Shown in pieces: positions 45,976 to 53,733 of a stretch of DNA of 64,000 nt (position 1 is the first letter of the stretch; the number at the start of each line of letters is the position of its first letter). The DNA comes from Bifidobacterium callitrichidarum (GTDB taxonomy: Bacteria > Actinomycetota > Actinomycetes > Actinomycetales > Bifidobacteriaceae): the NCBI RefSeq assembly GCF_003129905.1, contig NZ_QFFM01000014.1:1-64000 (forward strand), in the 5' to 3' direction. A program made the translations under genes and the position numbers. The notes beneath the pieces are model-generated. The model did no database searches. It was not told where the DNA came from and saw nothing but the letters and a program-made list of their open reading frames with translations.

Positions 45976-46392
45976 ATGGCGAAAGTACGCACTTTGGGCC
46001 CCGGCTCGTTCAAGATCACGGACACCGACACCGGCCGGGACTTCAGCGCCGACCTGACCAAGGCCCAGCTGAACCCGAGCAATTCGAGTGACGACCCGGT
46101 GACCTATCTGGACGGTTCGGAGGAGACGAACACCAGCACCACGTGGACCATGGAGGGCACCATAGGCGACGACTTCAGCCAGGACGGCCTGCCGACCTGG
46201 TGCTTCGACCACGCCAACGAGACCCTGCCGTTCGAGTTCATCCCGAACAAGGCCGGCGGCATCAAATGGACCGGCGACGTGACCGTGACCCCGGTGGCCA
46301 TGGGCGGCGACGTGAAATCCAAGAACACCAACGACTTTTCGTTCCCGGTCACGAACCTTTCGCACGCGGCGTACACGCCCGCCACCGCATGA
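45976..46392 (+). CDS. Major tail protein
   Basis: 138 residues of beta-rich sequence (TLGPGSFKITDTDTGRDFSA, TWTMEGTIGDDFSQDGLP) in the position of the tail-tube subunit. GGAGGAATAAGACT precedes ATG. Confidence 0.7.
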   Translation: MAKVRTLGPGSFKITDTDTGRDFSADLTKAQLNPSNSSDDPVTYLDGSEETNTSTTWTMEGTIGDDFSQDGLPTWCFDHANETLPFEFIPNKAGGIKWTGDVTVTPVAMGGDVKSKNTNDFSFPVTNLSHAAYTPATA

Positions 46393-46778
46393 GCGCCACG
46401 GGCCGCGCGCTCATGGTGGTCGGTCAGAAACGGTTCGTGGCCACCATGCGCAAGGCCGGCGCGGACATGGGCGAGCTCAAGGGCGTGAACCGTCAGGCCG
46501 CCGAAATCGCCCTGCCCGCCGTCAGCCGCCTCACCCCGGTGGGCGACACGGGACGGCTCTCCAAGTCGCTGCGCGTGGGAGCTACGAAAAGGGCCGGCGT
46601 CATCCGCGCTGGCCGCAAGGCCGTCCCGTACGCCGGCCCGCTGAACTACGGGTGGCCCGGCCACAACATACGGCCGCGCCTGTTCGTCAACGACGGCGTG
46701 GCCCAGTCCGAGGACGCATGGCAGCGGCCGTACATGGACTTCATCGAGAAGACACTCAGCCAAGTCAAGGGAGCATGA
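46389..46778 (+). CDS. HK97 gp10-like minor head-tail protein
   Basis: 129 residues. SRLTPVGDTGRLSKSLRVG and LNYGWPGHNIRPRLFV match the gp10/tail-completion family (TPVdTGxLrxSI, yvefGt). It is unusual that it follows rather than precedes the tail-tube gene. ATGA overlap with the tail gene. Confidence 0.75.
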   Translation: MSATGRALMVVGQKRFVATMRKAGADMGELKGVNRQAAEIALPAVSRLTPVGDTGRLSKSLRVGATKRAGVIRAGRKAVPYAGPLNYGWPGHNIRPRLFVNDGVAQSEDAWQRPYMDFIEKTLSQVKGA

Positions 46779-47036
46779 ATGTACAGCACAGCGAAGGTCA
46801 CCTATACCGACGGGCACGTGGACACGGCCCCGCTGACCCCGCGCGTGGTCACCTCGTGCGAGGAACACGCCCAGATCGAGGGATGGACGCCCGGCGACGG
46901 CAGCCGCCTGCGCCAGTCCTACTACATGGCCTATCTCGCCCAGCGCTACGCGGGCAACACGTCCGAACCGTACGAACGATGGCTGGACGCCGTGGAAGCC
47001 ATCGACGTGGAGACGCCCGCAAACCCTACCGTCTAG
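46779..47036 (+). CDS. Tail assembly chaperone, G-like product
   Basis: 85 residues. In all long-tailed phages two chaperone forms precede the tape measure. This short form ends at TAG 47034-47036. Thirteen nt earlier lies the slippery heptamer A AAC CCT in the correct phase, where a fraction of ribosomes would shift -1 to make the long form. Confidence 0.8.
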   Translation: MYSTAKVTYTDGHVDTAPLTPRVVTSCEEHAQIEGWTPGDGSRLRQSYYMAYLAQRYAGNTSEPYERWLDAVEAIDVETPANPTV

Positions 47037-47209
47037 CCGAGTGGCCCGACGACTCGCTCGGCCTCATGTCGTTCATCCTGGCGCGCCGTTTCGGCGGCAC
47101 GCCATGGCAATGGCGCACCGAGGCCAGCGAGCTGGACTGGGGCACCGGCATACGGCTTTTGAACGAGGAAATGGAACGCATGGAGGAGACAGGGCATGGC
47201 GGGACGTAG
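47021..47209 (+). CDS. -1 frame extension of the tail chaperone (GT-like product)
   Basis: From the slippery site 47021-47027 the -1 frame reads KPYRLAEWPDDSLGLMSF... for about 62 residues with no good start of its own. It contains LARRFGGTPWQWRTEASELD and stops 14 nt inside the tape-measure gene. The fusion with the 85-residue form gives about 143 residues. Confidence 0.8.
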   Translation, partial: KPYRLAEWPDDSLGLMSFILARRFGGTPWQWRTEASELDWGTGIRLLNEEMERMEETGHGGT

Positions 47210-49139
47210 CGCGGTCATGTCGGTGCGCATCACCGGCAACGCCGACGACGCCGTAAGGGCTTTCGAGAAGACGACCAGCAAGGCCGCCGCGTTCGGCTCG
47301 TTCATGGGCGGGGCCGCGCTGAAGGGCGTGACCGCCCTGTGGGACACCATCAAGGGCTTCTCGAGCGCGGTCATGGACATGTCCGATTCCACGGACAAGT
47401 TCAAGAACACCATGAGCTTCGCCGGCCTGGACACGGCCGCCGTGGACAAGGCGACGGCAGCCGCCCGCAAGTACGCGGACGACACCGTGTATGACCTGTC
47501 CACCATCCAGAACACCACCGCCCAGTTGGCGGCCAACGGCATAACGAACTACACGGAGCTGACCGAGGCGGCCGGCAACCTGAACGCCGTGGCCGGCGGC
47601 AACTCGGACACGTTCAAGTCCGTGGCCATGATGCTCACCCAGACCGCCGGCGCTGGCAAGCTGACCACCGAGAACTGGAACCAGCTCGCCGACGCCATCC
47701 CCGGCGCGTCCGGCAAGCTCCAGGAGGCCCTGGCGGCCAACGGCGCATACACGGGCAACTTCAGGGACGCCATGGCCGACGGCGAGATAACCGCCGACGA
47801 GTTCAACCAGGCCCTGCTGCAGCTCGGCATGAGCGACGTGGCCAAGGAGGCCGCCACCTCGACGCAGACCATGGAAGGCGCGTTGGGCAACCTCGAGGCC
47901 GCCATAACCGGCGGCCTGACCGACGCCTTCAACCTGGTCAAACCACTGGTGACCGGGGCCATAGGCAAGGCCGCCGAAACCGTGTCGGACTTCGCCGGCA
48001 AGGCCACCGGGGCCATGAAGGACTTCATCGGCGGCATCCAGGACACCGGCGCGTTCCAGGCCGCCAGCGACATGGTGGGCGCATTGGGCGGCGCGTTCCA
48101 ATCACTGGGCGGCGCATTGGGCGACATCGCCACCACGCTCCTGCCCGGCCTGCAGGGCCTCGGCGACGCCGGCAGCATAGGTCAGGGCGTGGGCGACGCC
48201 TTCGCCGGAGCGGCCGGCGTGGTCAAGACCGTGGCCGACGCGCTCTCATCGTTCGGCGACTGGGTATCCGCGAACGCCGAACCCATCGCCAGCGCGCTCG
48301 TGGGCTTCGGCACCGGCTTCGCCGTGTTCAAGGTCGCCGGCATCATCCAGGCAGTTGCCGGCGCATTGCAGGGCTTCAGCCTGGCCACCACGGCCGCCAG
48401 CGTGGCCCAGTGGGCGCTGAACGCCGCCATGAACGCGAACCCCATCGTGCTCATCATCACCGCCATAGCCGCGCTCGTGGCCGGACTGATCTACTTCTTC
48501 ACCCAGACCGAGACCGGCAAGCAGATATGGGCGAACTTCACCGAGTTCATATCCACCGCCGTCAACAACATCATCGCCTTCTTCCAGGGCCTCGGCGACA
48601 GCATCGGCCAGGCGTTCTCCAACGCCGCCCGGTTCGCCCAGGACAAATGGAACTCGGTCGTGGCGTGGTTCAAATCGATACCCGGCATGATAGGAGGCTT
48701 CTTCTCCAACGCCGGTTCAATCCTCTACAACGCTGGCAAGAACATTCTGGACGGTTTCCTGAACGGCCTGAAGTCCGCATGGAACAACGTGACCGACTTC
48801 GTGGGCGGCATCGCCGACTGGATAGCCGAACACAAGGGCCCGGCCTCCTACGACCGCGTGCTGCTGGTCAGAAACGGCCGGCTCATCATGCAGGGCCTGG
48901 CCAAGGGCATGACCACCGGCTTCGACCGCGACGTGCGCAGTGCCGTGGCCCGCATCAACACCGGCCTGGCCTCCACCGTGCTCACCGCGCCCGCCGTGAC
49001 GGCAACGGGCGGCGACACCGGCGGGGGAGGGGACACGGTGAACGTGTCCGTCACGTTCACCGGGCTCGTGACCGACCCGGACGGCGTGGCCCGCCAGATA
49101 CGCCGCGTGTTGAACGACTACGACCGCAAGAGGGGGTGA
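47196..49139 (+). CDS. Tape measure protein
   Basis: 647 residues. An N-terminal helical TMP domain (LDTAAVDKATAAARKYADDT, NTTAQLAANGITNYTELTEA, MLTQTAGAGKLTTENWNQLA) is followed by a Gly/Ala-rich core with membrane-like helices (about residues 355-440) and a Trp-containing region. At about 0.15 nm per residue, the tail would be near 97 nm, a siphovirus tail. ATG overlaps the chaperone frame. Confidence 0.92.
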   Translation: MAGRSAVMSVRITGNADDAVRAFEKTTSKAAAFGSFMGGAALKGVTALWDTIKGFSSAVMDMSDSTDKFKNTMSFAGLDTAAVDKATAAARKYADDTVYDLSTIQNTTAQLAANGITNYTELTEAAGNLNAVAGGNSDTFKSVAMMLTQTAGAGKLTTENWNQLADAIPGASGKLQEALAANGAYTGNFRDAMADGEITADEFNQALLQLGMSDVAKEAATSTQTMEGALGNLEAAITGGLTDAFNLVKPLVTGAIGKAAETVSDFAGKATGAMKDFIGGIQDTGAFQAASDMVGALGGAFQSLGGALGDIATTLLPGLQGLGDAGSIGQGVGDAFAGAAGVVKTVADALSSFGDWVSANAEPIASALVGFGTGFAVFKVAGIIQAVAGALQGFSLATTAASVAQWALNAAMNANPIVLIITAIAALVAGLIYFFTQTETGKQIWANFTEFISTAVNNIIAFFQGLGDSIGQAFSNAARFAQDKWNSVVAWFKSIPGMIGGFFSNAGSILYNAGKNILDGFLNGLKSAWNNVTDFVGGIADWIAEHKGPASYDRVLLVRNGRLIMQGLAKGMTTGFDRDVRSAVARINTGLASTVLTAPAVTATGGDTGGGGDTVNVSVTFTGLVTDPDGVARQIRRVLNDYDRKRG

Positions 49140-49142
49140 CGC

Positions 49143-50663
49143 ATGCAGCAGGTGTACCTGTTCATGGACACGGGCGACGGTTTCCGGCTCCTGAACGACC
49201 ACACCGCCACCGTGGCCGCCCTCGAGGGCCTGACCGTCCGCTGGGGCACCGACTCGCCCGACACGCAGCCCGACCCCAGCGTGCTCACGTTCACGCTCAG
49301 GGACCGCACGGGACTATTGGCCGGCCGGGCCGCGACCATGGCCGGCGCGCGCGTGCTCGTCCAGATCTCGGAACAGCCCACATGGGCCGACATGCCCGCC
49401 GGAACCTACGCCGCCGCGACGGCCACATGGGCCGGCCTGCACGCCACGTACACGCCCGGCGACCCGACCGGCGTGGACTCCACCGCGATAACCCTGTTCG
49501 ACGGCATCGTGAGCACGGGCGGCACCGTCACCCCGGACGCGCGCGGCTACCTGCTGGAACTCTCCGCATCCAGCCGCATGATTCTATGGAAGCGCCTCCA
49601 ATCGCAGGGGCCGACCAACAGCGCCGCGAAATGGGCCGGCCTGCACTGGGTGGACATCCCGGTCACAAGACTCGCCACGCTCAACAGCCGGGCCACGGCC
49701 GCCGGCGCACCTCAGGCCGACGCCGCCGGCCTGACGCGGCCGCCCAATGTGGCACCGTATCCCACGGACGACTACCCCAGCCAGCTCGACCTGCTGCACC
49801 GTATGTACGCCACCGCGCCGGAAATGCCGTTGTGGGGCGAATACCCCAGCAAGGCGTCCAGCCGCATCTCATACACGGCGCTCGGCACCCCCGCCACGCT
49901 TGGTATGGACGCGGCCGGCAGCCTCTACACGACGGTGAACGGCGTGAAGCGCCCCGCCCTGGACGGTTCCGTGGTCGAGGGCGGCGAATCATACGACGTG
50001 CCAGAACCGGTCACCCAGATCACGTTTGGCGTCAAAACCGTGGAGAAGGACAACGACGGCGTCCTGTCATTCAAGGACGGCGAAACCACGTTCACGTCCA
50101 TGGACTCGCTGCCGGCCAACCTGACCGCCACCCAGTCGTCCATGAACGTGGACACCGACGTGGTGACAAGCGACAGCACGGCGGGAACATGGGGCGGCAC
50201 CATATGGACGCCGTCGCTGAGCCAGCGCATATCCGCCGCGAACTGGCTTTACGCCGTGAACATGCGAATACGCCCGCAAGGCATCGTGTTCGACAGCCGG
50301 CGCATAGACCCCGTGAACCGGCCCGAACTGTACGTGAGCGCCCCCAGCGGCCCCATCGTTTTCACCAACGCCTCGATACACCGTCTGGCGGGCGGCGACG
50401 GGCTGCCGGCCTTCACCGGGGCGTGGACCACCATCGGCGGCACGCTCACCTACCGGTGGCGCAACGGAGACCCGGTCCTTCGCCATGAGGTGACCGTGTG
50501 GCCATTGCCCGCCGCCACCATGACCACACGGCTCAAATGGGCGGACATAGCGGGATGGCCCGCGCAATACCGGGCCGTGGCATGCACATGGGCCGAACTG
50601 GCCGTCATATCCACGTTCGACTCCGCCACCACGACAACCGAAACCGAAAGCGAGGAGCAATGA
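49143..50663 (+). CDS. Minor tail protein
   Basis: 506 residues immediately after the tape measure. N-terminal beta-rich domain (LEGLTVRWGTDSPDTQPDPS, LTFTLRDRTGLLAGR) resembles distal-tail/baseplate hub proteins of actinobacteriophages. Later parts (WKRLQSQGPTNSAAKWAGLH) have no clear match. Likely in baseplate or receptor recognition. Confidence 0.7.
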   Translation: MQQVYLFMDTGDGFRLLNDHTATVAALEGLTVRWGTDSPDTQPDPSVLTFTLRDRTGLLAGRAATMAGARVLVQISEQPTWADMPAGTYAAATATWAGLHATYTPGDPTGVDSTAITLFDGIVSTGGTVTPDARGYLLELSASSRMILWKRLQSQGPTNSAAKWAGLHWVDIPVTRLATLNSRATAAGAPQADAAGLTRPPNVAPYPTDDYPSQLDLLHRMYATAPEMPLWGEYPSKASSRISYTALGTPATLGMDAAGSLYTTVNGVKRPALDGSVVEGGESYDVPEPVTQITFGVKTVEKDNDGVLSFKDGETTFTSMDSLPANLTATQSSMNVDTDVVTSDSTAGTWGGTIWTPSLSQRISAANWLYAVNMRIRPQGIVFDSRRIDPVNRPELYVSAPSGPIVFTNASIHRLAGGDGLPAFTGAWTTIGGTLTYRWRNGDPVLRHEVTVWPLPAATMTTRLKWADIAGWPAQYRAVACTWAELAVISTFDSATTTTETESEEQ

Positions 50664-51307
50664 CCAGCAATACACCCATCTACGGCATCCCATACCCGGA
50701 CAGCACGGACCTGGTATCCGAGGCACCCGCCCAGCTCAAGACCTTCGCCAACGGCGTCGAAAGCGCCCTGAACCTCGTGGACAAGCGCGCCACCGTGGCC
50801 GGGGCGACACCGGTCATCGCCACCACCAAAAGCGCGCTCGACGCACAAACCGGCGTGACCGGCCAGACCGGCTACGTGTATTCCGACAGCCTCTATTACA
50901 ACCGTGGGGCGTACTACTGGAACGGCACGAAATGGGTGCGCGCCACCACCGACATATCCAACCACTTCTTCACCGCGAACAGCACCAACTGGAACCGCAA
51001 CTGGTTCAAGGCCGAAATCATCGGCGACCGCGTGTTCGTGGACACCGAGGTCAAAAAAGTCACCTACGCATCGGGCGGCACCACCGACTGGGCCACGGAG
51101 AAACTGCTCACGTTCCCCTCCGCCATCGCCCCGGCGAACTACATGGTGTTCCCGGCCATCAGCAACCCGAGCGACGGCACCATGTGGACATGGGCCGCCA
51201 GCGTGGAGACCGGCGGCAACTTCAACCTGGTCAAGCTCAAGGGGGCCTCGAACCTCGCAGTGGGCGGACTCGTGCGCGTCTCCTGCTCCTGGCAAATCAA
51301 GGGGTGA
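50660..51307 (+). CDS. Tail tip/fibre-like protein
   Basis: 215 residues; ATGA overlap and GAGGAG ribosome site. The opening NTPIYGIPYPDSTDLVSEAP is typical of short phage tail-fibre/head-fibre proteins. The C-terminal beta-rich half may form the host-contacting part. Confidence 0.65.
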   Translation: MTSNTPIYGIPYPDSTDLVSEAPAQLKTFANGVESALNLVDKRATVAGATPVIATTKSALDAQTGVTGQTGYVYSDSLYYNRGAYYWNGTKWVRATTDISNHFFTANSTNWNRNWFKAEIIGDRVFVDTEVKKVTYASGGTTDWATEKLLTFPSAIAPANYMVFPAISNPSDGTMWTWAASVETGGNFNLVKLKGASNLAVGGLVRVSCSWQIKG

Positions 51308-51310
51308 ACC

Positions 51311-51550
51311 GTGAACGACGACCTGCTGATTGCACTCGTGGGCCTCGTGGGCGCGATAGTCGGCGCCGCCGGCTCCCAGATGTTCACCGCCGCCAAGACC
51401 CACTTGGAGGCGTACATGCTCGCGCAGGAGATGCTGGCCGACAACCAGCGCCTGTGGCAATGGAACCGAAGCCTCATAGACCACATATACAAGGGCCTAG
51501 GCCCGCCGCCCCCGGAACCTCCCGACGACCTGTTCCAACACGAACCCTAG
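51311..51550 (+). CDS. Small membrane protein upstream of the lysin
   Basis: 79 residues from GTG. One N-terminal membrane helix (LIALVGLVGAIVGAAG) and a cytoplasmic helical tail with a PPPPEPP stretch. Could be a holin-like/antiholin or a minor virion factor. Confidence 0.6.
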   Translation: MNDDLLIALVGLVGAIVGAAGSQMFTAAKTHLEAYMLAQEMLADNQRLWQWNRSLIDHIYKGLGPPPPEPPDDLFQHEP

Positions 51551-51565
51551 AAACGGAGAACCGCC

Positions 51566-52363
51566 ATGAAGAACTGGGAAACGCTAGAACCCGACCAGAC
51601 CATGCTGCTCACCACCCACTACACTCCGGGACGCTCGGGCAGGCGGATAGACAAGATTCTGGTGCACCACAACTCCGGCCCGCTGAGCATAGAAGGCTGC
51701 TGGCAGGTATGGCAGACCCGCGCCGCGTCCGCGCACTACCAGGTGGACGCAGCCGGGCGAATCGGCCGCCTGGTCAACGACGCGGACACCGCATGGCACG
51801 CCGGAGACTGGGACGCCAACACCACCAGCATCGGCATCGAGCACGCGGACATCACCAGCCAGCCATGGACCATCAGCGAAGCCACCCTGGACAACGGCGC
51901 GCACCTCGTGGCCGCCCTGTGCCATCACTACGGGCTCGGCCGCCCCGAATGGCTCAAGAACGTGTTCCCCCACAACCACTTCCAGGCCACGGAATGCCCG
52001 GCAAGCATCGGAGGAACCCAGCGCGACGCCTACATGGCGCGCGCCCAACAGTATTACGACCAAATGGAAGGAGACGACATGTCACCCGAGGAAGTCTGGA
52101 ACGTCAACATCAACGGCGTGAAGGCCCGCGACCGCCTCATCGGCATAGACAACGCAGCGAACGGCATCAACAACCGCGTCACCAGCGAGGAATGGAAATG
52201 GCTCACCGGCCGCGCCTACCGCACCATGGCCCTGCTCAAGAAACTCTGCGGCATCAAGGACGCGGATACCACAATCCCCGAAACCGCGACCGTGCAGCTG
52301 TCCGACGCGCAGATGGACCAGATCGCAGACAAGGTGGCCGCACGACTCAAGGACAACGCATGA
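51566..52363 (+). CDS. Endolysin, N-acetylmuramoyl-L-alanine amidase
   Basis: 265 residues. The amidase_2/PGRP fold covers residues about 25-170: zinc ligands in ILVHHNSG, and HNHFQATECPAS. The C-terminal 95 residues (after MSPEEVWNVNING) form a wall-binding or dimerisation segment. It cleaves peptidoglycan at lysis. AACGGAGAACCGCC precedes the ATG. It overlaps the holin by 4 nt. Confidence 0.92.
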   Translation: MKNWETLEPDQTMLLTTHYTPGRSGRRIDKILVHHNSGPLSIEGCWQVWQTRAASAHYQVDAAGRIGRLVNDADTAWHAGDWDANTTSIGIEHADITSQPWTISEATLDNGAHLVAALCHHYGLGRPEWLKNVFPHNHFQATECPASIGGTQRDAYMARAQQYYDQMEGDDMSPEEVWNVNINGVKARDRLIGIDNAANGINNRVTSEEWKWLTGRAYRTMALLKKLCGIKDADTTIPETATVQLSDAQMDQIADKVAARLKDNA

Positions 52364-52599
52364 GCAATAACCAAATCCCCGCAATCAGCGCGGCCACCAT
52401 CGCACGCTTCGCCATCCTGCTGCTGGGCCTCATCAACGCGGCGCTGGTCATGTTCGGCGTGGACACCATCCCCATAGCGGACGAGACCGTCAATCAGCTC
52501 GTGGCATTGTCGTGGAACGTGGGAGCGGCCCTGTGGGCGTGGTGGAAGGACAATCCCGTCACCACGAAATCACGCGCCAGGCACGCGGACAACAAATAA
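52360..52599 (+). CDS. Holin, phi LC3 family
   Basis: 79 residues. Two membrane helices (FAILLLGLINAALVMFGV and NQLVALSWNVGAALWAWW) and a basic tail KSRARHADNK, as in the phi-LC3 class. It forms pores that release or activate the endolysin. ATGA overlap with the lysin gene. Confidence 0.88.
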   Translation: MSNNQIPAISAATIARFAILLLGLINAALVMFGVDTIPIADETVNQLVALSWNVGAALWAWWKDNPVTTKSRARHADNK

Positions 52600-52602
52600 G
52601 CC

Positions 52603-52626
52603 GAACGGCCCCGGTCGGGGCCGTTC
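52603..52626. terminator. Bidirectional terminator between lysis genes and integrase
   Basis: Perfect 10-bp GC-rich stem GAACGGCCCC (52603-52612) with loop GGTC and partner at 52617-52626, between the convergent holin and integrase genes. The U-tracts are weak on both sides. Confidence 0.75.
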
Positions 52627-52628
52627 CT

Positions 52629-53468
52629 CTACAGGGCGCAGGCCATCACCATGTCGCGCAGATGCTCGGGAGGCATGGCCACGTAACGCTGCGTCGTGGC
52701 CACGCTCGCGTGCCCCAGGAACGCGGACACCGCCAACAGGTCCCGCGTCGCCGTGTAGGCATGCGTGGCCGCACGGTGACGCAGGCTGTGCGTGGAATAC
52801 CCATCGGGCAACGCCGGCCCGATAATCTTCCCGACACGCCCCGGACTCAGATGGCTTTCGCCGTGGTCGTTGCGCGACGGGAACAGCCAGCCGTCACCGG
52901 CCAGGCTGATGCGCGCGGCCAACCGGGGAGACAGCGGCACCAGCCGCTGCTTGTCGCCCTTGCCCCGCACCACAAGGCTCTGGTTGCCGAAGCCGTCCGT
53001 GATTATGTCGGTCCCGCGTATCCCCGCGATCTCGGAACGCCTCAACGCGAGCTCGGCACCAAGCTTGACCATGAGCGCGTCACGCTCGCTCAGGGTGTCC
53101 AGCGCCAGCCTGATACCCGCCTCGGGACAAGGGCGCGGGTGAGGCGAGGAACCGGCCACATGCGGCAGATTCACGGACGGGTCAACATCGATGCGGCCGG
53201 TGGCCAGCATCCAGGCGAAAAAACTGGACATCGTGGCCCGTATGCCCTTGCGCGTCTCGGCCGCAAGATGCTCACGGCCCATCCACGCTTCGCAATCCTC
53301 ATACGTGACCTCATACGGCGGCTTATCAACCCAGCGGGCGAAGCCCGAGAGCTTCACCCGCCGCGTTGTCACCGTGCTGTCCTTCAGCCCGGAGGCCTTC
53401 AGATACACCAGCCATTGCTCTGCCGAGTCTTTCCAACTGTCCGGCCACGGTGTTTTCTGTAATTGCAT
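52629..53468 (-). CDS. Tyrosine-type phage integrase
   Basis: 279 residues. SAM-like N-terminal domain (residues about 12-95) and catalytic domain with Arg in ALRRSEIAG, HxLR in THSLRHRAATH, and Tyr in VATTQRYVAM. It catalyses attP x attB exchange. A perfect AAAGGAGG ribosome site lies in a 7-bp hairpin loop just upstream. It ends in ...MACAL, not a canonical degradation signal. In the phage circle it lies downstream of the repressor in the same direction. Confidence 0.95.
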   Translation of the reverse strand: MQLQKTPWPDSWKDSAEQWLVYLKASGLKDSTVTTRRVKLSGFARWVDKPPYEVTYEDCEAWMGREHLAAETRKGIRATMSSFFAWMLATGRIDVDPSVNLPHVAGSSPHPRPCPEAGIRLALDTLSERDALMVKLGAELALRRSEIAGIRGTDIITDGFGNQSLVVRGKGDKQRLVPLSPRLAARISLAGDGWLFPSRNDHGESHLSPGRVGKIIGPALPDGYSTHSLRHRAATHAYTATRDLLAVSAFLGHASVATTQRYVAMPPEHLRDMVMACAL

Positions 53469-53470
53469 TT

Positions 53471-53491
53471 AGACCACCTCCTTTGTGGTCT
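53471..53491 (-). promoter_or_regulatory. Hairpin displaying the integrase ribosome-binding site
   Basis: AGACCAC (53471-53477) and GTGGTCT (53485-53491) form a perfect 7-bp stem around CTCCTTT, the complement of AAAGGAG. Read leftward, the ribosome site is in the loop and partly in the stem, 8 nt before ATG. Confidence 0.65.
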
Positions 53492-53519
53492 GTGCTATTA
53501 TCATCATCGTCGCCGTGAC

Positions 53520-53593
53520 GGGGGTGTAGCTCAGTCGGTTAGAGCATCGGACTCATAATCCGCCGGTCCACAGTTCAAGCCTGTGCGCCCCCA
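53520..53593 (+). tRNA. tRNA with anticodon CAU (Met or Ile2), carried inside the prophage
   Basis: A full cloverleaf is seen: acceptor GGGGGTG with CGCCCCC, D arm GCTC/GAGC, anticodon loop CTCATAA (CAT at 53554-53556), T arm CACAG/CTGTG with TTCAAGC and discriminator A. CCA is not encoded. The first pair of the anticodon stem is T.C, a mismatch. It lies between the integrase and attR, on the opposite strand to both. It could be tRNA-Met or, after lysidine modification, tRNA-Ile. Confidence 0.9.
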
Positions 53594-53613
53594 CGGTTTC
53601 CTTTCTCCTCTCT

Positions 53614-53733
53614 TCATGCTGCTAGTTTGAATAATGCCCGCGCGGGCTCATTCTGTAACCACAATGGCTCGACCTTCGGGGCCGCCGGCCTGAGGCTCAC
53701 TGGGGCTTGGACCCTGGACCGGGACCGAACGGT
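53614..53733 (-). other. Right-end-encoded tail of the viral repressor form, ending in an ssrA-like tag
   Basis: Read leftward from attR this segment has no start in the prophage, but it is in the same frame as the repressor when the phage circularises at CGGT. It adds 38 codons, VRSRSRVQAPVSL... ending ARALFKLAA and TGA 53616-53614. The terminal LAA with preceding AL/K is typical of ClpXP recognition (compare the ssrA peptide end ...ALAA). Confidence 0.85.

Larger units (their letters stand above)
36470..53733 (+). mobile_element. Compact temperate siphophage, about 17.26 kb, integrated in a dehydrogenase gene
   Basis: Bounded by CGGT at 36470-36473 (attL) and 53730-53733 (attR), which together restore the host gene. 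Contents in order: repressor, Cro, small early genes, Xis-like protein, HNH nuclease, terminase, portal, protease-capsid, head-tail genes, tail chaperones, tape measure, tail proteins, amidase, holin, integrase and a tRNA. It has packaging, structure, lysis, integration and immunity modules but no recognisable replication genes. All modules look intact, so it may be inducible. Confidence 0.9.

Noticed and set aside
52629-53468. Integrase C-terminus as a second ssrA-like tag
   Set aside because: It ends MACAL, which lacks the terminal AA typical of ClpXP recognition, so I do not claim it.
53520-53593. tRNA gene as the present attachment site of the prophage
   Set aside because: No second copy of any part of the tRNA was found at the left end (36.4-36.6 kb), and the host dehydrogenase gene rejoins exactly at CGGT, outside the tRNA.
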